Source: Euryhalocaulis sp050486445 (lineage in GTDB: Bacteria > Pseudomonadota > Alphaproteobacteria > Caulobacterales > Maricaulaceae). Taken from it: a stretch of DNA of 64,000 nucleotides. The notes beneath the pieces were generated by a model. That model did no database searches. It was given only the letters and a program-made list of their open reading frames with translations, and was not told where the DNA came from. Shown here piece by piece: positions 1 through 8,489 of the stretch. A program made the position numbers and the translations under genes. The stretch covers positions 1 through 64,000 of the forward strand of contig JBJHDH010000005.1 of NCBI GenBank assembly GCA_050486445.1, in the 5' to 3' direction. The stretch's first letter is position 1; every line of letters begins with the position of its first letter.

Positions 1-30
1 ATCCGTTCCGGCCCTCGCGGAATCCGCTCG

Positions 31-85
31 GGCGTTCGAGGCTCAAATCGCAATACGATTTGTCGCTGCGCGACCGCCTCTCACC
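31..85. repeat. Two-hairpin dispersed repeat, copy 1
   Basis: This intergenic element contains two adjacent hairpins. CAAATCG (44-50) pairs with CGATTTG (56-62), and GTCGC (62-66) pairs with GCGAC (70-74). The flanks, GGCGTTCGA on the left and CTCACC on the right, recur at 25201-25258. There the stems have different sequence but still pair. The remaining bases before 243 hold no gene. Confidence 0.7.
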
Positions 86-100
86 CCCTCACCGCCTTCC

Positions 101-176
101 GCGGTCCCCTCCCCCGCTTCGCAGGGGGAGATCAACCGCGCCCTTCTTCGTTCCCCCGCGCTGCGCGCAGGGGAGG
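101..176. repeat. GC-rich hairpin pair
   Basis: CTCCCCC (109-115) pairs with GGGGGAG (124-130). A second CCCC...GGGG hairpin lies at about 152-174. A closely similar stem recurs at 24953-24974. The pair lies 3' of the acyl-CoA synthetase gene and could help end its transcript, but there is no clear T tract. Confidence 0.5.
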
Positions 177-243
177 ATCAACGGCGCTTGCTACGCAGAT
201 GCGTTCTTTCGCGCGCACACTGAAAATGCGGCTCGCCAAGCGC

Positions 244-2022
244 CTAAAACCGGATTTCGCCGGACTGGATGCGGGCATAAATTTCCGGCGTCAGGTCTTC
301 GTACTGGCCGGTTTCGGTCAGATACATCATGGGCTGGCTGATGCGTTCGAGATCGAAGCCGTCGGCCTTCAGCGTGGTCTTCTGGTATTTGAACGTGCCG
401 GTCGTGGGGGTGGCGCGCGCAAAGCGCAGGAAGACGGGAACGGCCTGGGGCGGCAGTTCCGCTTTCAGATGCGCGGCCAGCGCCTCCAGATCGAGCTTTT
501 TCGGCGCCACGATCATCGCCATGCCGGCGCGGCCTTCATAGCCGGGCACGGTGACGCCATAGACGATGGCCTCCTCGATTCCGGGGAAGACGGAAAGCGC
601 TTCCTCCACCTGGCCGGTGGCGACATTCTCGGCCTTCCAGCGATAGGTGTCGCCGACCCGGTCGATGAAATAATAATAGCCAAGCTCGTCGCGCCGCATC
701 AGATCGCCGGTGCGGAACCAGGCGTCGCCCTTGCGGAACACATCGCGCAGGATCTTTTTCTCGGTCTCGGCCTTGTCGTGATAGCCCTCGAAGCGATAGC
801 GCGGGTCGTTCTTGCGGATTTCGCCGATGGCCTCGCCGACCTCGCCGGGCCGGGTGCGGATGCAGAAGCCCTTCGCATCGCGGACCGCCGCGCCGCTTTC
901 CACATCGTGCCGGATCAGCGCGACATTGAACAGAAAGGCGAGATACGGCGCCACACGGCCGATAGAACCGGGCGGGCCGTTGATGTTCATCAGCCCGACA
1001 TTGCCCTCGGTCGCGCCATAAAACTCTACAATGGCGGCGATGCCGGTGCGCTGTTTCAGCCGCGTCCAGACATCGGCGCGCAATCCGTTGCCGATGGCGA
1101 CGCGGATAGAGTGGTTACGCTCGGCCTCGCTTTCCGGCTGCGCCATCAGAAAGCGGCATAATTCGCCGACATACATGAACATGGTTGCGCCAAAACGCGC
1201 CGCGTCGTGCCAGAAGGCGCTGGCGGAAAATTCCCGGCGCACGATCACCGCGCCGCCAACGGTCAGCGCCGCGCCGACGCCGCACAGCCCGCCGGTGGCG
1301 TGATACATCGGCAGCACCATCATCATGCGGTCGGCTTCGCTGGTGCGCGCGGCGGCTGTGAAGATGGTGAGATAGCCGAGCGCGCGCGAATGCGTCATGC
1401 GCGCCACCTTGGGCAGGCCCGTGGTGCCGCTGGTGAACATGATCATGAACAGGTCGCTGATCGTGGTTCCGGTCAGCCGGTCGCGGCCGGGCGGCTGGGT
1501 TCCGGCGCTGCGCAAGGCGCGGTCGAAATCGCGCACGCCCGGATGCGGGCCGCAGGCGCTCCAGATCTCCAGACCCGGCGCGGTGCGCTGCAATGTCTCG
1601 GCCAGGTCCGGCTCGACAATGGCGCGGCGCGCGCCGCTGATGGCGATGCAATGCTCCAGGCTGGCGCCGGAAAGCTGGTTATTGAGCAGCGCCGGAATGA
1701 TTCCGGCCTTGGACAGTCCGTACCAGATGGCGAGATATTGCGGCCGGTTGCGCATGAACAGCGCCACCGTCTCGCCCCGGCCCATGCCGATATTCAGCGC
1801 CCAGTTGGCGACGCGATTGGCGTAGGCCTCCATCTCGGCGAAGGTCCAGCTCAGATCGTCGTCGATCAGGGCGATATTATCCGGCCAGCGCGCGGCGCAT
1901 TCGGCCAGCAGGTCGGGGACCAGCCGGTTTGGCTGGCGCGCCACGGCCTTGTAGCGGCCGAGCACGCGCAGCATGCCGGACAGATAGTCCCACTCCCGGC
2001 GCACCCCGCCGATCAGGCTCAT
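244..2022 (-). CDS. Long/very-long-chain acyl-CoA synthetase (FadD6/FATP type)
   Basis: A 592-residue AMP-forming acyl-CoA synthetase that would activate fatty acids to acyl-CoA with ATP and CoA. The P-loop-like adenylation motif TSGTTGLPK is in the N-terminal half. The FYGATEGN block and the C-terminal DRVGDTYRWKAENV segment are characteristic of the FATP/FadD6 branch rather than E. coli FadD. Length matches the family (about 590-600). The ATG at 2022 is preceded on the minus strand by a GGGGGG Shine-Dalgarno tract. The dienelactone hydrolase-like gene ends 27 bases upstream on the same strand, so the two may be co-transcribed. Chain-length preference cannot be read from sequence. Confidence 0.9.
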   Translation of the reverse strand: MSLIGGVRREWDYLSGMLRVLGRYKAVARQPNRLVPDLLAECAARWPDNIALIDDDLSWTFAEMEAYANRVANWALNIGMGRGETVALFMRNRPQYLAIWYGLSKAGIIPALLNNQLSGASLEHCIAISGARRAIVEPDLAETLQRTAPGLEIWSACGPHPGVRDFDRALRSAGTQPPGRDRLTGTTISDLFMIMFTSGTTGLPKVARMTHSRALGYLTIFTAAARTSEADRMMMVLPMYHATGGLCGVGAALTVGGAVIVRREFSASAFWHDAARFGATMFMYVGELCRFLMAQPESEAERNHSIRVAIGNGLRADVWTRLKQRTGIAAIVEFYGATEGNVGLMNINGPPGSIGRVAPYLAFLFNVALIRHDVESGAAVRDAKGFCIRTRPGEVGEAIGEIRKNDPRYRFEGYHDKAETEKKILRDVFRKGDAWFRTGDLMRRDELGYYYFIDRVGDTYRWKAENVATGQVEEALSVFPGIEEAIVYGVTVPGYEGRAGMAMIVAPKKLDLEALAAHLKAELPPQAVPVFLRFARATPTTGTFKYQKTTLKADGFDLERISQPMMYLTETGQYEDLTPEIYARIQSGEIRF

Positions 2023-2049
2023 GCGGTGTCCCCCCAGAGACTGTGCGCG

Positions 2050-2760
2050 TCAGAAAATTTCTTTCAGGAAGGATTCCATCGCATCCCAGGCCAGCCGCGC
2101 CGCGCGCTCATTATACACCGTTCCGAAATCCGGGTCGTTGGCGTGCGGGTTGGTGAAGGCGTGCATCGTGCCGCCATAGGCGTGCAGCCGCCAGTCGGCG
2201 CCGGCCTCTGTCAGCTCTTCCGCGATGGCCTGCACGGAGTCGGGCGGAACCATCGGGTCGTCCCAGCCGTGCAGCAGCAGGATTTTGGCCGGAATATGCG
2301 CGGCCTTGCCCACATCCGGCGCGCCGAACAGGCCGTGAAAGCTCACTACGCCGCGCAGGTCCGCGCCGGTGCGCGCAAGGTCCAGAACGCACAGGCCGCC
2401 GAAGCAGAAACCGATGGCCGCCGCGTCGTGCTGGGCCACATCGGTCTGCGCCCGGGCGACGTCGAGCGAGACGGCCATGCGCTCCTGCAACAGCGCGCGG
2501 TCTTGCAGAAACGGCGTCATCAGCGCGCGATTGTCGTCCCGGTCCTTGCCGGTGTGGCCGAACAGGTCGAGCGCGAAGGCGGTATAGCCAAGCCCCGCGA
2601 CATATTTGGCGATCTCGCGCTCCTGATCGGTCTGGCCGCCCCAGGCGTGCGAGACCAGAACCAGCGGGCAGGGGCCGCCGGCATGGTCGTCCCAGGCCAA
2701 AAACCCGTTCAGCGCCTGGCCGCGATGCTCATAGGGCGCCTGTCGTGTCTGGATGGTCAT
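2050..2760 (-). CDS. Dienelactone hydrolase family protein
   Basis: A 236-residue alpha/beta hydrolase of the dienelactone hydrolase family, expected in the cytoplasm. The Cys-type nucleophile elbow GFCFGG is present. So are the acid, in HGWDDPMVP, and the histidine, in TMHAFTNP, giving the Cys-Asp-His triad of DLH. I chose the ATG at 2760 because GGAGGAG lies 5-10 bases upstream. The reading frame stays open further upstream, but that stretch is basic and unlike the family. The physiological substrate is unknown; many family members are general carboxylester or lactone hydrolases rather than part of chlorocatechol breakdown. Confidence 0.88.
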   Translation of the reverse strand: MTIQTRQAPYEHRGQALNGFLAWDDHAGGPCPLVLVSHAWGGQTDQEREIAKYVAGLGYTAFALDLFGHTGKDRDDNRALMTPFLQDRALLQERMAVSLDVARAQTDVAQHDAAAIGFCFGGLCVLDLARTGADLRGVVSFHGLFGAPDVGKAAHIPAKILLLHGWDDPMVPPDSVQAIAEELTEAGADWRLHAYGGTMHAFTNPHANDPDFGTVYNERAARLAWDAMESFLKEIF

Positions 2761-2885
2761 CCGTCGCTCCTCCGTGCCGGCGTTGGCGCCGGTCGCGTTT
2801 CCTGCGGACATATTGCGGCATCGCCCGCGCCGGGCCAACGCCGGGGGCGGAAAATCGTTGCAGGGAACAGGTCTGCCTGTTCACT

Positions 2886-2941
2886 TTTGCTGGTCGCGTT
2901 TCCGGACGCGAACCGGTTCCCACTTCGCCTGGAAACGCTTT
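2886..2941. repeat. GCGTTTCC...GGAAACGC repeat, copy A
   Basis: Inverted arms GCGTTTCC (2896-2903) and GGAAACGC (2931-2938) enclose a GAACCGGTTCC core and the conserved CACTTCGCCT block. Related copies lie at 28540-28583 and 32994-33058. This copy touches the stop codon of the glycerate kinase gene on the minus strand, so it sits at the 3' end of that transcript. Confidence 0.75.
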
Positions 2942-4115
2942 AGCCGCCAATCAGGATGGCCCGGAAATCCGAGACATTCGCCCCGGTCGGGCCGGTATCG
3001 ACAAGGTCGTCCAGCGCCGCGAACAGGCCGGCGGAATCGCTGCCCTCCAGCGCCGCGCGCGGGTCCAGCCCGGCGGCGCGGGCGCGGGCCAGCGTATCGG
3101 GGCCGATCCGCGCACCCGCCGCCCCGGCGGCGCCGTCCACCCCGTCGGTATCGGCGGCGATGGCCCAGATGTCCGGGGCCCCCTCCAGCGCCACAGCCAG
3201 GGCCAGCGCATATTCGGTGTTGCGGCCGCCGCGCCCCTTGCCGCGGATCGTCGCGGTCAGCTCGCCGCCGGACAGCAGTACGCACGGACCCATGTTCGGG
3301 TTTCCGGCGCCCGTCGCCTTGCGCTCCAGCGCCAGCGCGGCGTGGGCGCGGGCCACGTCGCGGGCGTCGCCCTCGACATGCTCGCCCAGCAGGACCGGTT
3401 CGATCCCCGCAGCCCGCGCCGCATCGGCGGCGGCGGCCAGCGCATCGGCGCCGCGCGCGATCAGCACAGTCTCCGCGCGATCGCCTTTCGGGTCTTCAGG
3501 CGGCGGGGAGCAGGGGCCGGAGGCGACCAGCGCCGGATCGTCGCCCGGTACGTCGGACATCACAAAGGCCAGCGTCCGCGCCGGCCACGCGGCGCGGGCC
3601 AGCCCGCCGCCCTTGATCCGCGAAACGCGCTTGCGCGCCGCGTTGATCTCCGAGATCGGCGCGCCGTTCGCCAGCAGGCCGCGCGTCATCGCCTGTTTCT
3701 CGTCCAGCGTCATGTCTTTGGGTGCGCACCACAAAGCGGAGCCGCCGCCGGAAATCAGCCCGACCAGAATGTCGCCTTCGCCCAGGGTTTCGGCCAGGGC
3801 CAGCGCCCGCTCCGCCGCCGCCTGACTGCGTGCGTCCGGTGTTGGATGGGAAGCCAGACCGATCTCGATCCAGCGCGTATCGGCCTCATAGCCGGGGGGG
3901 ACCGTGACCGCGCCCTCCAGCGGTGCGCCCCACGCATCTTCCAGCGCCTTCGCCATATGCGCCGAGGCCTTGCCCGCGCCGAGCACCAGAATGCGCCCGG
4001 CCCCGGGCCGGGGCGGCAGATGCGGCGGCAGGGCCTTCGCCGGGGCCACGGCGCCCAGCGCGGCGTCCAGCAGGCTGCGCAAAACCGTGCGGGGGTCGGA
4101 AAGAGCGTGCGGCAT
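2940..4115 (-). CDS. Glycerate 2-kinase (DUF4147/MOFRL family)
   Basis: A 391-residue protein of the glycerate kinase/MOFRL family (TtuD, GckA; often misnamed hydroxypyruvate reductase). It should phosphorylate D-glycerate to 2-phosphoglycerate. The N-terminal DUF4147 half contains VLGAGKASAHMAKALE and the glycine-rich LVGLISGGGSALW block. The C-terminal MOFRL half contains LLSGGELTATIRGKGRGGRN and an Asp/Gly-rich DTDGVDG segment. Length is near the usual 410-430. It begins 9 bases after the stop of the SLC13-type transporter, so the two form a likely operon for uptake and use of a small organic anion. The start ATG at 4115 is the first good one. Confidence 0.88.
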   Translation of the reverse strand: MPHALSDPRTVLRSLLDAALGAVAPAKALPPHLPPRPGAGRILVLGAGKASAHMAKALEDAWGAPLEGAVTVPPGYEADTRWIEIGLASHPTPDARSQAAAERALALAETLGEGDILVGLISGGGSALWCAPKDMTLDEKQAMTRGLLANGAPISEINAARKRVSRIKGGGLARAAWPARTLAFVMSDVPGDDPALVASGPCSPPPEDPKGDRAETVLIARGADALAAAADAARAAGIEPVLLGEHVEGDARDVARAHAALALERKATGAGNPNMGPCVLLSGGELTATIRGKGRGGRNTEYALALAVALEGAPDIWAIAADTDGVDGAAGAAGARIGPDTLARARAAGLDPRAALEGSDSAGLFAALDDLVDTGPTGANVSDFRAILIGG

Positions 4116-4124
4116 GCTTGCGCT

Positions 4125-5606
4125 CTAGCCGAACACCAGCGGCACCAGCAACAGCACCATCGTCGCCAGCACCGGAATGGCGAGCACGTCCACCGTCATG
4201 CCGACGCGGATCATCGTGGCGATGGGGATGTGGCCGGAGGCGAACACCACGGCGTTGGGTGGCGTGCCGACAGGCAGGACCAGCCCCATGCTGGCGGCGA
4301 GGCCGACCGTGACGCCGATCACCATCGGGTCGACGCCGCTGGCCACGGCGAGCGCGCCCATCAGCGGCATCAGCGCCGATACGCTCGCCACATTGCTCAT
4401 GAAAATAGTGACCAGGACGGTCAGCGCCGCCAGCACCAGCAGAATCAGGATCAGCGGCCAGGCGCCCACGATATGCATGGCCTCGCCGGCCCAGGCGGCA
4501 AGCCCGGTCTGCCCCATCGCGTACGCCAGGCTCAGCCCGCCGCCGAACATGATAACCACGCCCCAGGGCAGGCGCACCGCCGTCTTCCAGTCCAGCAGAC
4601 GCGCGCCGGTTCCGTCGCCGGCCGGGATCATGAACATGGCGATCGCGCCGATGATGGCGATGCCGGTGTCATCCAGCCGCTCCAGCGGAGGCAGGCTGTT
4701 CAGCAGCGGGCGGAAAACCCAGCACAGCGACACCACGGCGAAGGTCAGCATCACCCGCGCCTCGGGCGCGCGCAACGGACCCAGCGCCGCCAGATGCGCG
4801 CGCACAACCTCGCCAGCCGCCGCCGCGTGTTTCCCGGCGCGGACACGGCGCGACACGATGAACCAGGCAAGCGGCAGCAGGAGACAGGCCAGCGGCGCGC
4901 CAACCAGCATCCATTGCACGAAGCTGACCGGCATACCGTTATCGGCCAGCCACGACATGGCGAGCAGGTTGGTCGGCGTGCCGATCGGCGTGCCCATGCC
5001 GCCAATATTCGCGGCATAGGCGACGCCCAGCATCATGGCGGTGGCGTAGCCGGCGCCGGCGGCGCCGTCCTCCTCCGCCTGCAAGGCGACGCGCAGCGCA
5101 ATCGGCGCCAGCATCAGCGTCGCGGCGGTGTTGGAGATCCACATCGACAGCACGCTGGCTCCGCACATCACTCCCAGCAGCATCATGTGCGGCCGTGCGC
5201 CAAACCGTGTCGCGATATTCAGGGCGATGCGCGCGTGCAGGCCCCAGCGCTCGATTCCCATGGCCAGAATGAAGCCGCCCAGAAACAGAAAGATGGTCGG
5301 CTCCGCGAAGCGCGAGGCGGCCTGACCCATCGGCAGGGCGCCGGTCAGCGGCAGCACGGCCAGCGGCAGCAGCGCCGTCACCGGCAGCGGGATCGCCTCG
5401 GTCGCCCACCAGCACGCCATCAGCACGCCGAGCGAGGCGACTATCCAGGCTTCCCGCGTCAGACCCTCGGGAACCGGCAGAAGCTGGATCAGCAGCGCCA
5501 CGCCGAGCCCGGCCCAGAAGCCGATGCGCTGCGCCCGCGTGCGCGGACCCGCGCCCGCGCCGAACGCGCCCCCTTCTGCGCCCCCTTCTGTGGATGTTCC
5601 CGCCAT
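4125..5606 (-). CDS. SLC13/DASS-family anion:sodium symporter
   Basis: A 493-residue polytopic inner-membrane transporter of the divalent anion:Na+ symporter family. Both substrate-site signatures are visible: MWISNTAATLML in the first half and PVGTPPNAVVFASG in the second. A GTPIGTPTNLLA segment lies between them. The cytoplasmic N-terminus is Gly/Ala-rich. Family members carry di- and tricarboxylates or sulfate. Coupling to a glycerate kinase suggests a glycerate- or tartrate-like substrate here, which is inference. It is the first gene of the pair on the minus strand. Confidence 0.88.
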   Translation of the reverse strand: MAGTSTEGGAEGGAFGAGAGPRTRAQRIGFWAGLGVALLIQLLPVPEGLTREAWIVASLGVLMACWWATEAIPLPVTALLPLAVLPLTGALPMGQAASRFAEPTIFLFLGGFILAMGIERWGLHARIALNIATRFGARPHMMLLGVMCGASVLSMWISNTAATLMLAPIALRVALQAEEDGAAGAGYATAMMLGVAYAANIGGMGTPIGTPTNLLAMSWLADNGMPVSFVQWMLVGAPLACLLLPLAWFIVSRRVRAGKHAAAAGEVVRAHLAALGPLRAPEARVMLTFAVVSLCWVFRPLLNSLPPLERLDDTGIAIIGAIAMFMIPAGDGTGARLLDWKTAVRLPWGVVIMFGGGLSLAYAMGQTGLAAWAGEAMHIVGAWPLILILLVLAALTVLVTIFMSNVASVSALMPLMGALAVASGVDPMVIGVTVGLAASMGLVLPVGTPPNAVVFASGHIPIATMIRVGMTVDVLAIPVLATMVLLLVPLVFG

Positions 5607-5685
5607 CGCCGCTGTGTGTAGCGCAGCCCGCCCTGCCGCGCAGCAGGCGGCGGGGATTTAGAGTGGCGAACTCAGGATGGGAGAC

Positions 5686-6045
5686 TCAGGCCGTCAGGAG
5701 GGATTTCAGCGCGCCGGTCAGATGATGCGGCTCGAACGGCTTTTCCAGCGTCGGGCTGGCCTTCCATTCCTCGGGCAGGCCGCCTGCGCCATAGCCGGTC
5801 AGGAACAGCAGCGGCACGCCCCGTTCGCGCAGGATTTCGGCGGCGGGAAAGGATTTGGCGTCGCCCAGATTGACGTCCAGCAGCGCGGCGTCCAGCGCCT
5901 CCTCCCGCGCCAGCGTCATGGCATGATCCAGCCGCATGGCCGGGCCGACGGGCTGGTGCCCCTGATCGGCGATCAGATCCTCCAGATGCAATGCAATCAT
6001 CATCTCGTCCTCGACGATGAGAATGCGACGGCCGGATCCGGGCAT
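5686..6045 (-). CDS. Single-domain response regulator (CheY-like)
   Basis: A 119-residue receiver domain with no output domain. The acidic pocket is at VEDE, the phospho-acceptor Asp is in ALLDVNLGD, the Thr is in LFLTGYG and the conserved Lys is in TLEKPF. Such stand-alone receivers act in phosphorelays or by protein contact. No histidine kinase lies next to it. Its nearest neighbours are the SLC13 transporter downstream on the same strand and tRNA-Leu upstream. Confidence 0.88.
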   Translation of the reverse strand: MPGSGRRILIVEDEMMIALHLEDLIADQGHQPVGPAMRLDHAMTLAREEALDAALLDVNLGDAKSFPAAEILRERGVPLLFLTGYGAGGLPEEWKASPTLEKPFEPHHLTGALKSLLTA

Positions 6046-6155
6046 GGTTTGGATTTATCCCTTGCTTACAATCCATTGTGCGGCGCCGAAGGCCGCCGGG
6101 ACAGGTTTTTCTTCGATAAGGCGAATGGCACGTGGACAATGGAACGCGGACTATC

Positions 6156-6242
6156 TGGTGCGGGTGGCCGGACTCGAACCGGCACTCTGTCGCCAGAAAC
6201 GGATTTTGAGTCCGTCGCGTCTACCAGTTCCGCCACACCCGC
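6156..6242 (-). tRNA. tRNA-Leu (CAA)
   Basis: An 87-base tRNA on the minus strand with encoded CCA. The acceptor stem GCGGGTG pairs with CACCCGC. The anticodon loop CTCAAAA sits on an ACGGA/TCCGT stem, giving anticodon CAA. The T arm contains GGTTCGAGTCC, and there is a long variable arm as expected for class II Leu tRNA. It reads UUG codons. Confidence 0.95.
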
Positions 6243-6343
6243 GCGCCGGGGAACATAATGCGCCCCGGCGCCCGGTCAATCTGGCGCCGCCGATGGACGG
6301 GCCAATGCAAACCCTGTAACCGCAGGCGTCCTGGAGAAAATGG

Positions 6344-6964
6344 ATGACCGAGGTTCTGCGCGAGCGCAGCCTGATCGCCGCGCTGGAGGCCCTCGCCACG
6401 GCGGCGCCGGAAGAGGGCCTGACGCTGGAGGCGCTGCTCACCCGGCTGGGCGACCGGGCCTTTGGCATGGCGCTGTTTGTGCTGGGCCTGATCTGCTGGC
6501 TGCCGATCCCGATTCTGCCGCAGATCGTGGCGGCGCCGATGCTGATCCTTTCGGCCCAGATGGCGGCGGGCCGGTGCGAGCCCTGGCTGCCCGCGCAGAT
6601 CGGCCACCGCCGGATCGACCGCGAGGGTCTGGTCCGCACGGCGGCCAGCGGCCGCAAATGGTTCGGCTGGCTGGAGCGGCTGGCCCGGCCGCGCCTGCAT
6701 ATTTTCGCCGAAGGTCCGGGAGAACAGCTCTGCGGCGCGCTGTTCTTCATCTTCGCCGTGTCGGTCCTGATCCCGTTCCCGTTCACCAATGGCGTGCCCG
6801 CGACCGGCATCATTGTCGCCTCGCTGGGCCTGATTATGAGCGACGGCTTGCTGGTGGTGATCGGCCTGCTGATCGGTCTGGCCTGGGTGCTGCTGCTGCT
6901 GATTGGCGGGCCGGCGCTGGTGTTCGGGATTATCGGCTTCGCCTGGGGCCTGATTGCTGGCTAA
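6344..6964 (+). CDS. ExoD-family membrane protein
   Basis: A 206-residue protein of the ExoD family (exopolysaccharide synthesis protein ExoD of rhizobia). A hydrophilic N-terminal third is followed by four to five hydrophobic segments, including FGMALFVLGLICWLPIPILP and a very hydrophobic C-terminus. ExoD homologues have been linked to exopolysaccharide production and alkali tolerance, but the biochemical role is unknown. The ATG at 6344 has GGAGA upstream; an ATG at 6340 opens only an out-of-frame shadow. The dsbB gene follows within 11 bases, so co-transcription is likely. Confidence 0.85.
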   Translation: MTEVLRERSLIAALEALATAAPEEGLTLEALLTRLGDRAFGMALFVLGLICWLPIPILPQIVAAPMLILSAQMAAGRCEPWLPAQIGHRRIDREGLVRTAASGRKWFGWLERLARPRLHIFAEGPGEQLCGALFFIFAVSVLIPFPFTNGVPATGIIVASLGLIMSDGLLVVIGLLIGLAWVLLLLIGGPALVFGIIGFAWGLIAG

Positions 6965-6974
6965 ACTCCCGCTC

Positions 6975-7484
6975 ATGAAGCTCGGTCTTTCTCCCGCGCG
7001 GGCCGCGACGCTCTGCCTTGCCGCGAGTCTCGCGCTGATGATCGCCGTGCGTGTGTTCGACGCGCTGGGCTATGTGCCCTGTCCGATGTGCCTGCGCCAG
7101 CGGGACATCCACTGGCTGGCTGTCGGGGTGGCCGTGGTCACGCTGGTGCTGTCCATGCGTCAGCCCTGGGCGCTGTTCGCCCGGATCGGGGCAGGGGCGC
7201 TGGCGCTGGTCTATCTGGGCAGTGTCGCCTACGCGATCTGGCACGCGGGGGTGGAGTATCACTGGTGGCCGTCCCCGCCCTGCGAGGTTGGCGCCGCCTT
7301 CACCAGCGGGGCCGATCTGCTGGAATCGCTGTCCAATCCCAGCCGCGCCGTGCCGTGCGACCAGGCCGCCTGGCGATTGTTCGGGATTTCGCTGGCCGGT
7401 TATAATGCGCTGGCGTCGCTTGTGCTGGCGGGTGTGGCCGCGGCCGGGGCGCTGTCTCCGCCGCGAGGGAAGTTTTTCCGGTGA
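6975..7484 (+). CDS. Disulfide bond formation protein B family
   Basis: A 169-residue inner-membrane protein of the DsbB family, which reoxidises DsbA-type thiol oxidases and passes electrons to quinone. The first periplasmic redox pair is CPMC near residue 38. The second is formed by one Cys in PSPPCEVG and one in AVPCDQ, as in DsbB. About four membrane segments are visible. I prefer the ATG at 6975 over a TTG at 6954 that would overlap exoD. The gene overlaps the COQ7 gene by four bases (GTGA), which suggests translational coupling between a quinone-reducing enzyme and a quinone-making one. Confidence 0.88.
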   Translation: MKLGLSPARAATLCLAASLALMIAVRVFDALGYVPCPMCLRQRDIHWLAVGVAVVTLVLSMRQPWALFARIGAGALALVYLGSVAYAIWHAGVEYHWWPSPPCEVGAAFTSGADLLESLSNPSRAVPCDQAAWRLFGISLAGYNALASLVLAGVAAAGALSPPRGKFFR

Positions 7485-8068
7485 CTCCGCCCGCCATCCC
7501 GCCTCGCCGCCCGCATCCCCGCGCGCCCGGCGATTCCGGCCGCGCGCGCCGCACCGCCGAGATGATCCGCGTCGATCATGCCGGAGAATATGGCGCGGTG
7601 GCGATCTATCGCGGCCAGCGCGCCGTGCTGTCGCGCGCCGTGCGCACGCGCCGCGCGGCGGCGAAGATCGCGGAGATGGAGCGGCAGGAACAGGCGCACC
7701 TGAATGCGTTCGACGATCTGATCGCCGCGCGCGGAGTGCGCCCCACCGCGCTGGCCCCGCTCTGGAACGCCGCCGGTTTCGCGCTGGGCGCCGCCACGGC
7801 GCTGATCGGCGAAAAAGCGGCGCATGCCTGCACCGAGGCGGTGGAGGAGGTGATCGAGCAGCATTATGCCGCGCAGGTGGAGGAGCTTCAGGCGCGCGGC
7901 GACGAGCCGGAACTGGCCGAAACCTTCACCCGGTTCCGGGAAGAGGAACTGCACCATCGCGATGTGGCGCTGGCCGAGGGCGCGCGCGAGGCGCCGGCGC
8001 ATAAGCTGCTGACCGGCCTGATCAAGGCCGGGTGCCGCGCCGCCATCCGCATCAGCGAGAAGGTCTGA
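7481..8068 (+). CDS. coq7: Demethoxyubiquinone hydroxylase (COQ7/CLK-1 family)
   Basis: A 195-residue di-iron carboxylate monooxygenase for a late hydroxylation step in ubiquinone synthesis. The four-helix ferritin-like ligand set is visible: Glu in EYGAVAIY, E-x6-H in EMERQEQAHL, Glu in EEVIEQHYA, and E-x2-H in REEELHHRD. In alphaproteobacteria COQ7 is a common alternative to UbiF. The start is GTG at 7481, overlapping the dsbB stop. A short Pro/Arg-rich N-terminus precedes the catalytic domain. Confidence 0.9.
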   Translation: MTPPAIPPRRPHPRAPGDSGRARRTAEMIRVDHAGEYGAVAIYRGQRAVLSRAVRTRRAAAKIAEMERQEQAHLNAFDDLIAARGVRPTALAPLWNAAGFALGAATALIGEKAAHACTEAVEEVIEQHYAAQVEELQARGDEPELAETFTRFREEELHHRDVALAEGAREAPAHKLLTGLIKAGCRAAIRISEKV

Positions 8069-8075
8069 AAGCCGC

Positions 8076-8489
8076 TCAGGCCGTGGCGGTCTTGCGCCGG
8101 AACATGGTGCAGCCGACCGACCGGGCGTTGGCGTAGGCGTCGGTCTTCTTGATCTCGACGGCGGCGGCCAGCGTCTTTTCCGGCGCCAGCGCCAGATCGA
8201 GGCACGCCTCGCACAGCGTTTCCTGAAGATTGAAATGCCGGTCCTCGACCAGCCCGGTGACGCCGTTGCGCAGATAATCGTAGTCCAGAACCTGGCTGAT
8301 CCGGTCGGTGCGGTCCCAGTCGAGCAGCGCGAACACAGTGATGGAAATCTGCACCGGCTGGCGCCGCTCCAACTCGTGGTCATAGATGCCAATGCTGGCG
8401 TCCAGCCGCAAATCTTCCAGCCGGTAGGCCGCCAGCTCGCCGGAGAGCGAACCGCCCAGCGCCTGTTCGATCAGATGTTTGGGATTCAT
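8076..8489 (-). CDS. folB: Dihydroneopterin aldolase family (FolB)
   Basis: A 137-residue FolB/FolX-family protein. FolB splits 7,8-dihydroneopterin to 6-hydroxymethyl-dihydropterin and glycolaldehyde in folate synthesis. The family hallmarks are SIGIYDHELERRQPVQISI and DYDYLRNGV, followed by LCEACLDLAL. The start codon overlaps the stop of the upstream SDR gene by four bases. That partner has a pteridine-reductase-like motif, which supports a pterin role. FolX (epimerase) activity cannot be excluded. The position on the minus strand downstream of the SDR makes them a two-gene operon. Confidence 0.85.
   Translation of the reverse strand: MNPKHLIEQALGGSLSGELAAYRLEDLRLDASIGIYDHELERRQPVQISITVFALLDWDRTDRISQVLDYDYLRNGVTGLVEDRHFNLQETLCEACLDLALAPEKTLAAAVEIKKTDAYANARSVGCTMFRRKTATA

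Noticed and set aside
2745..5621. A 958-codon open frame on the plus strand
   Set aside because: It runs antisense through glycerate kinase and the SLC13 transporter. It is rich in Arg, Gln and His with no domain, as expected for the shadow of GC-rich genes.
6340..6978. 212-codon frame starting four bases before exoD
   Set aside because: It is the +1 shadow of exoD: Ala/Gly/Arg-rich with no membrane helices, while the exoD frame matches a family.
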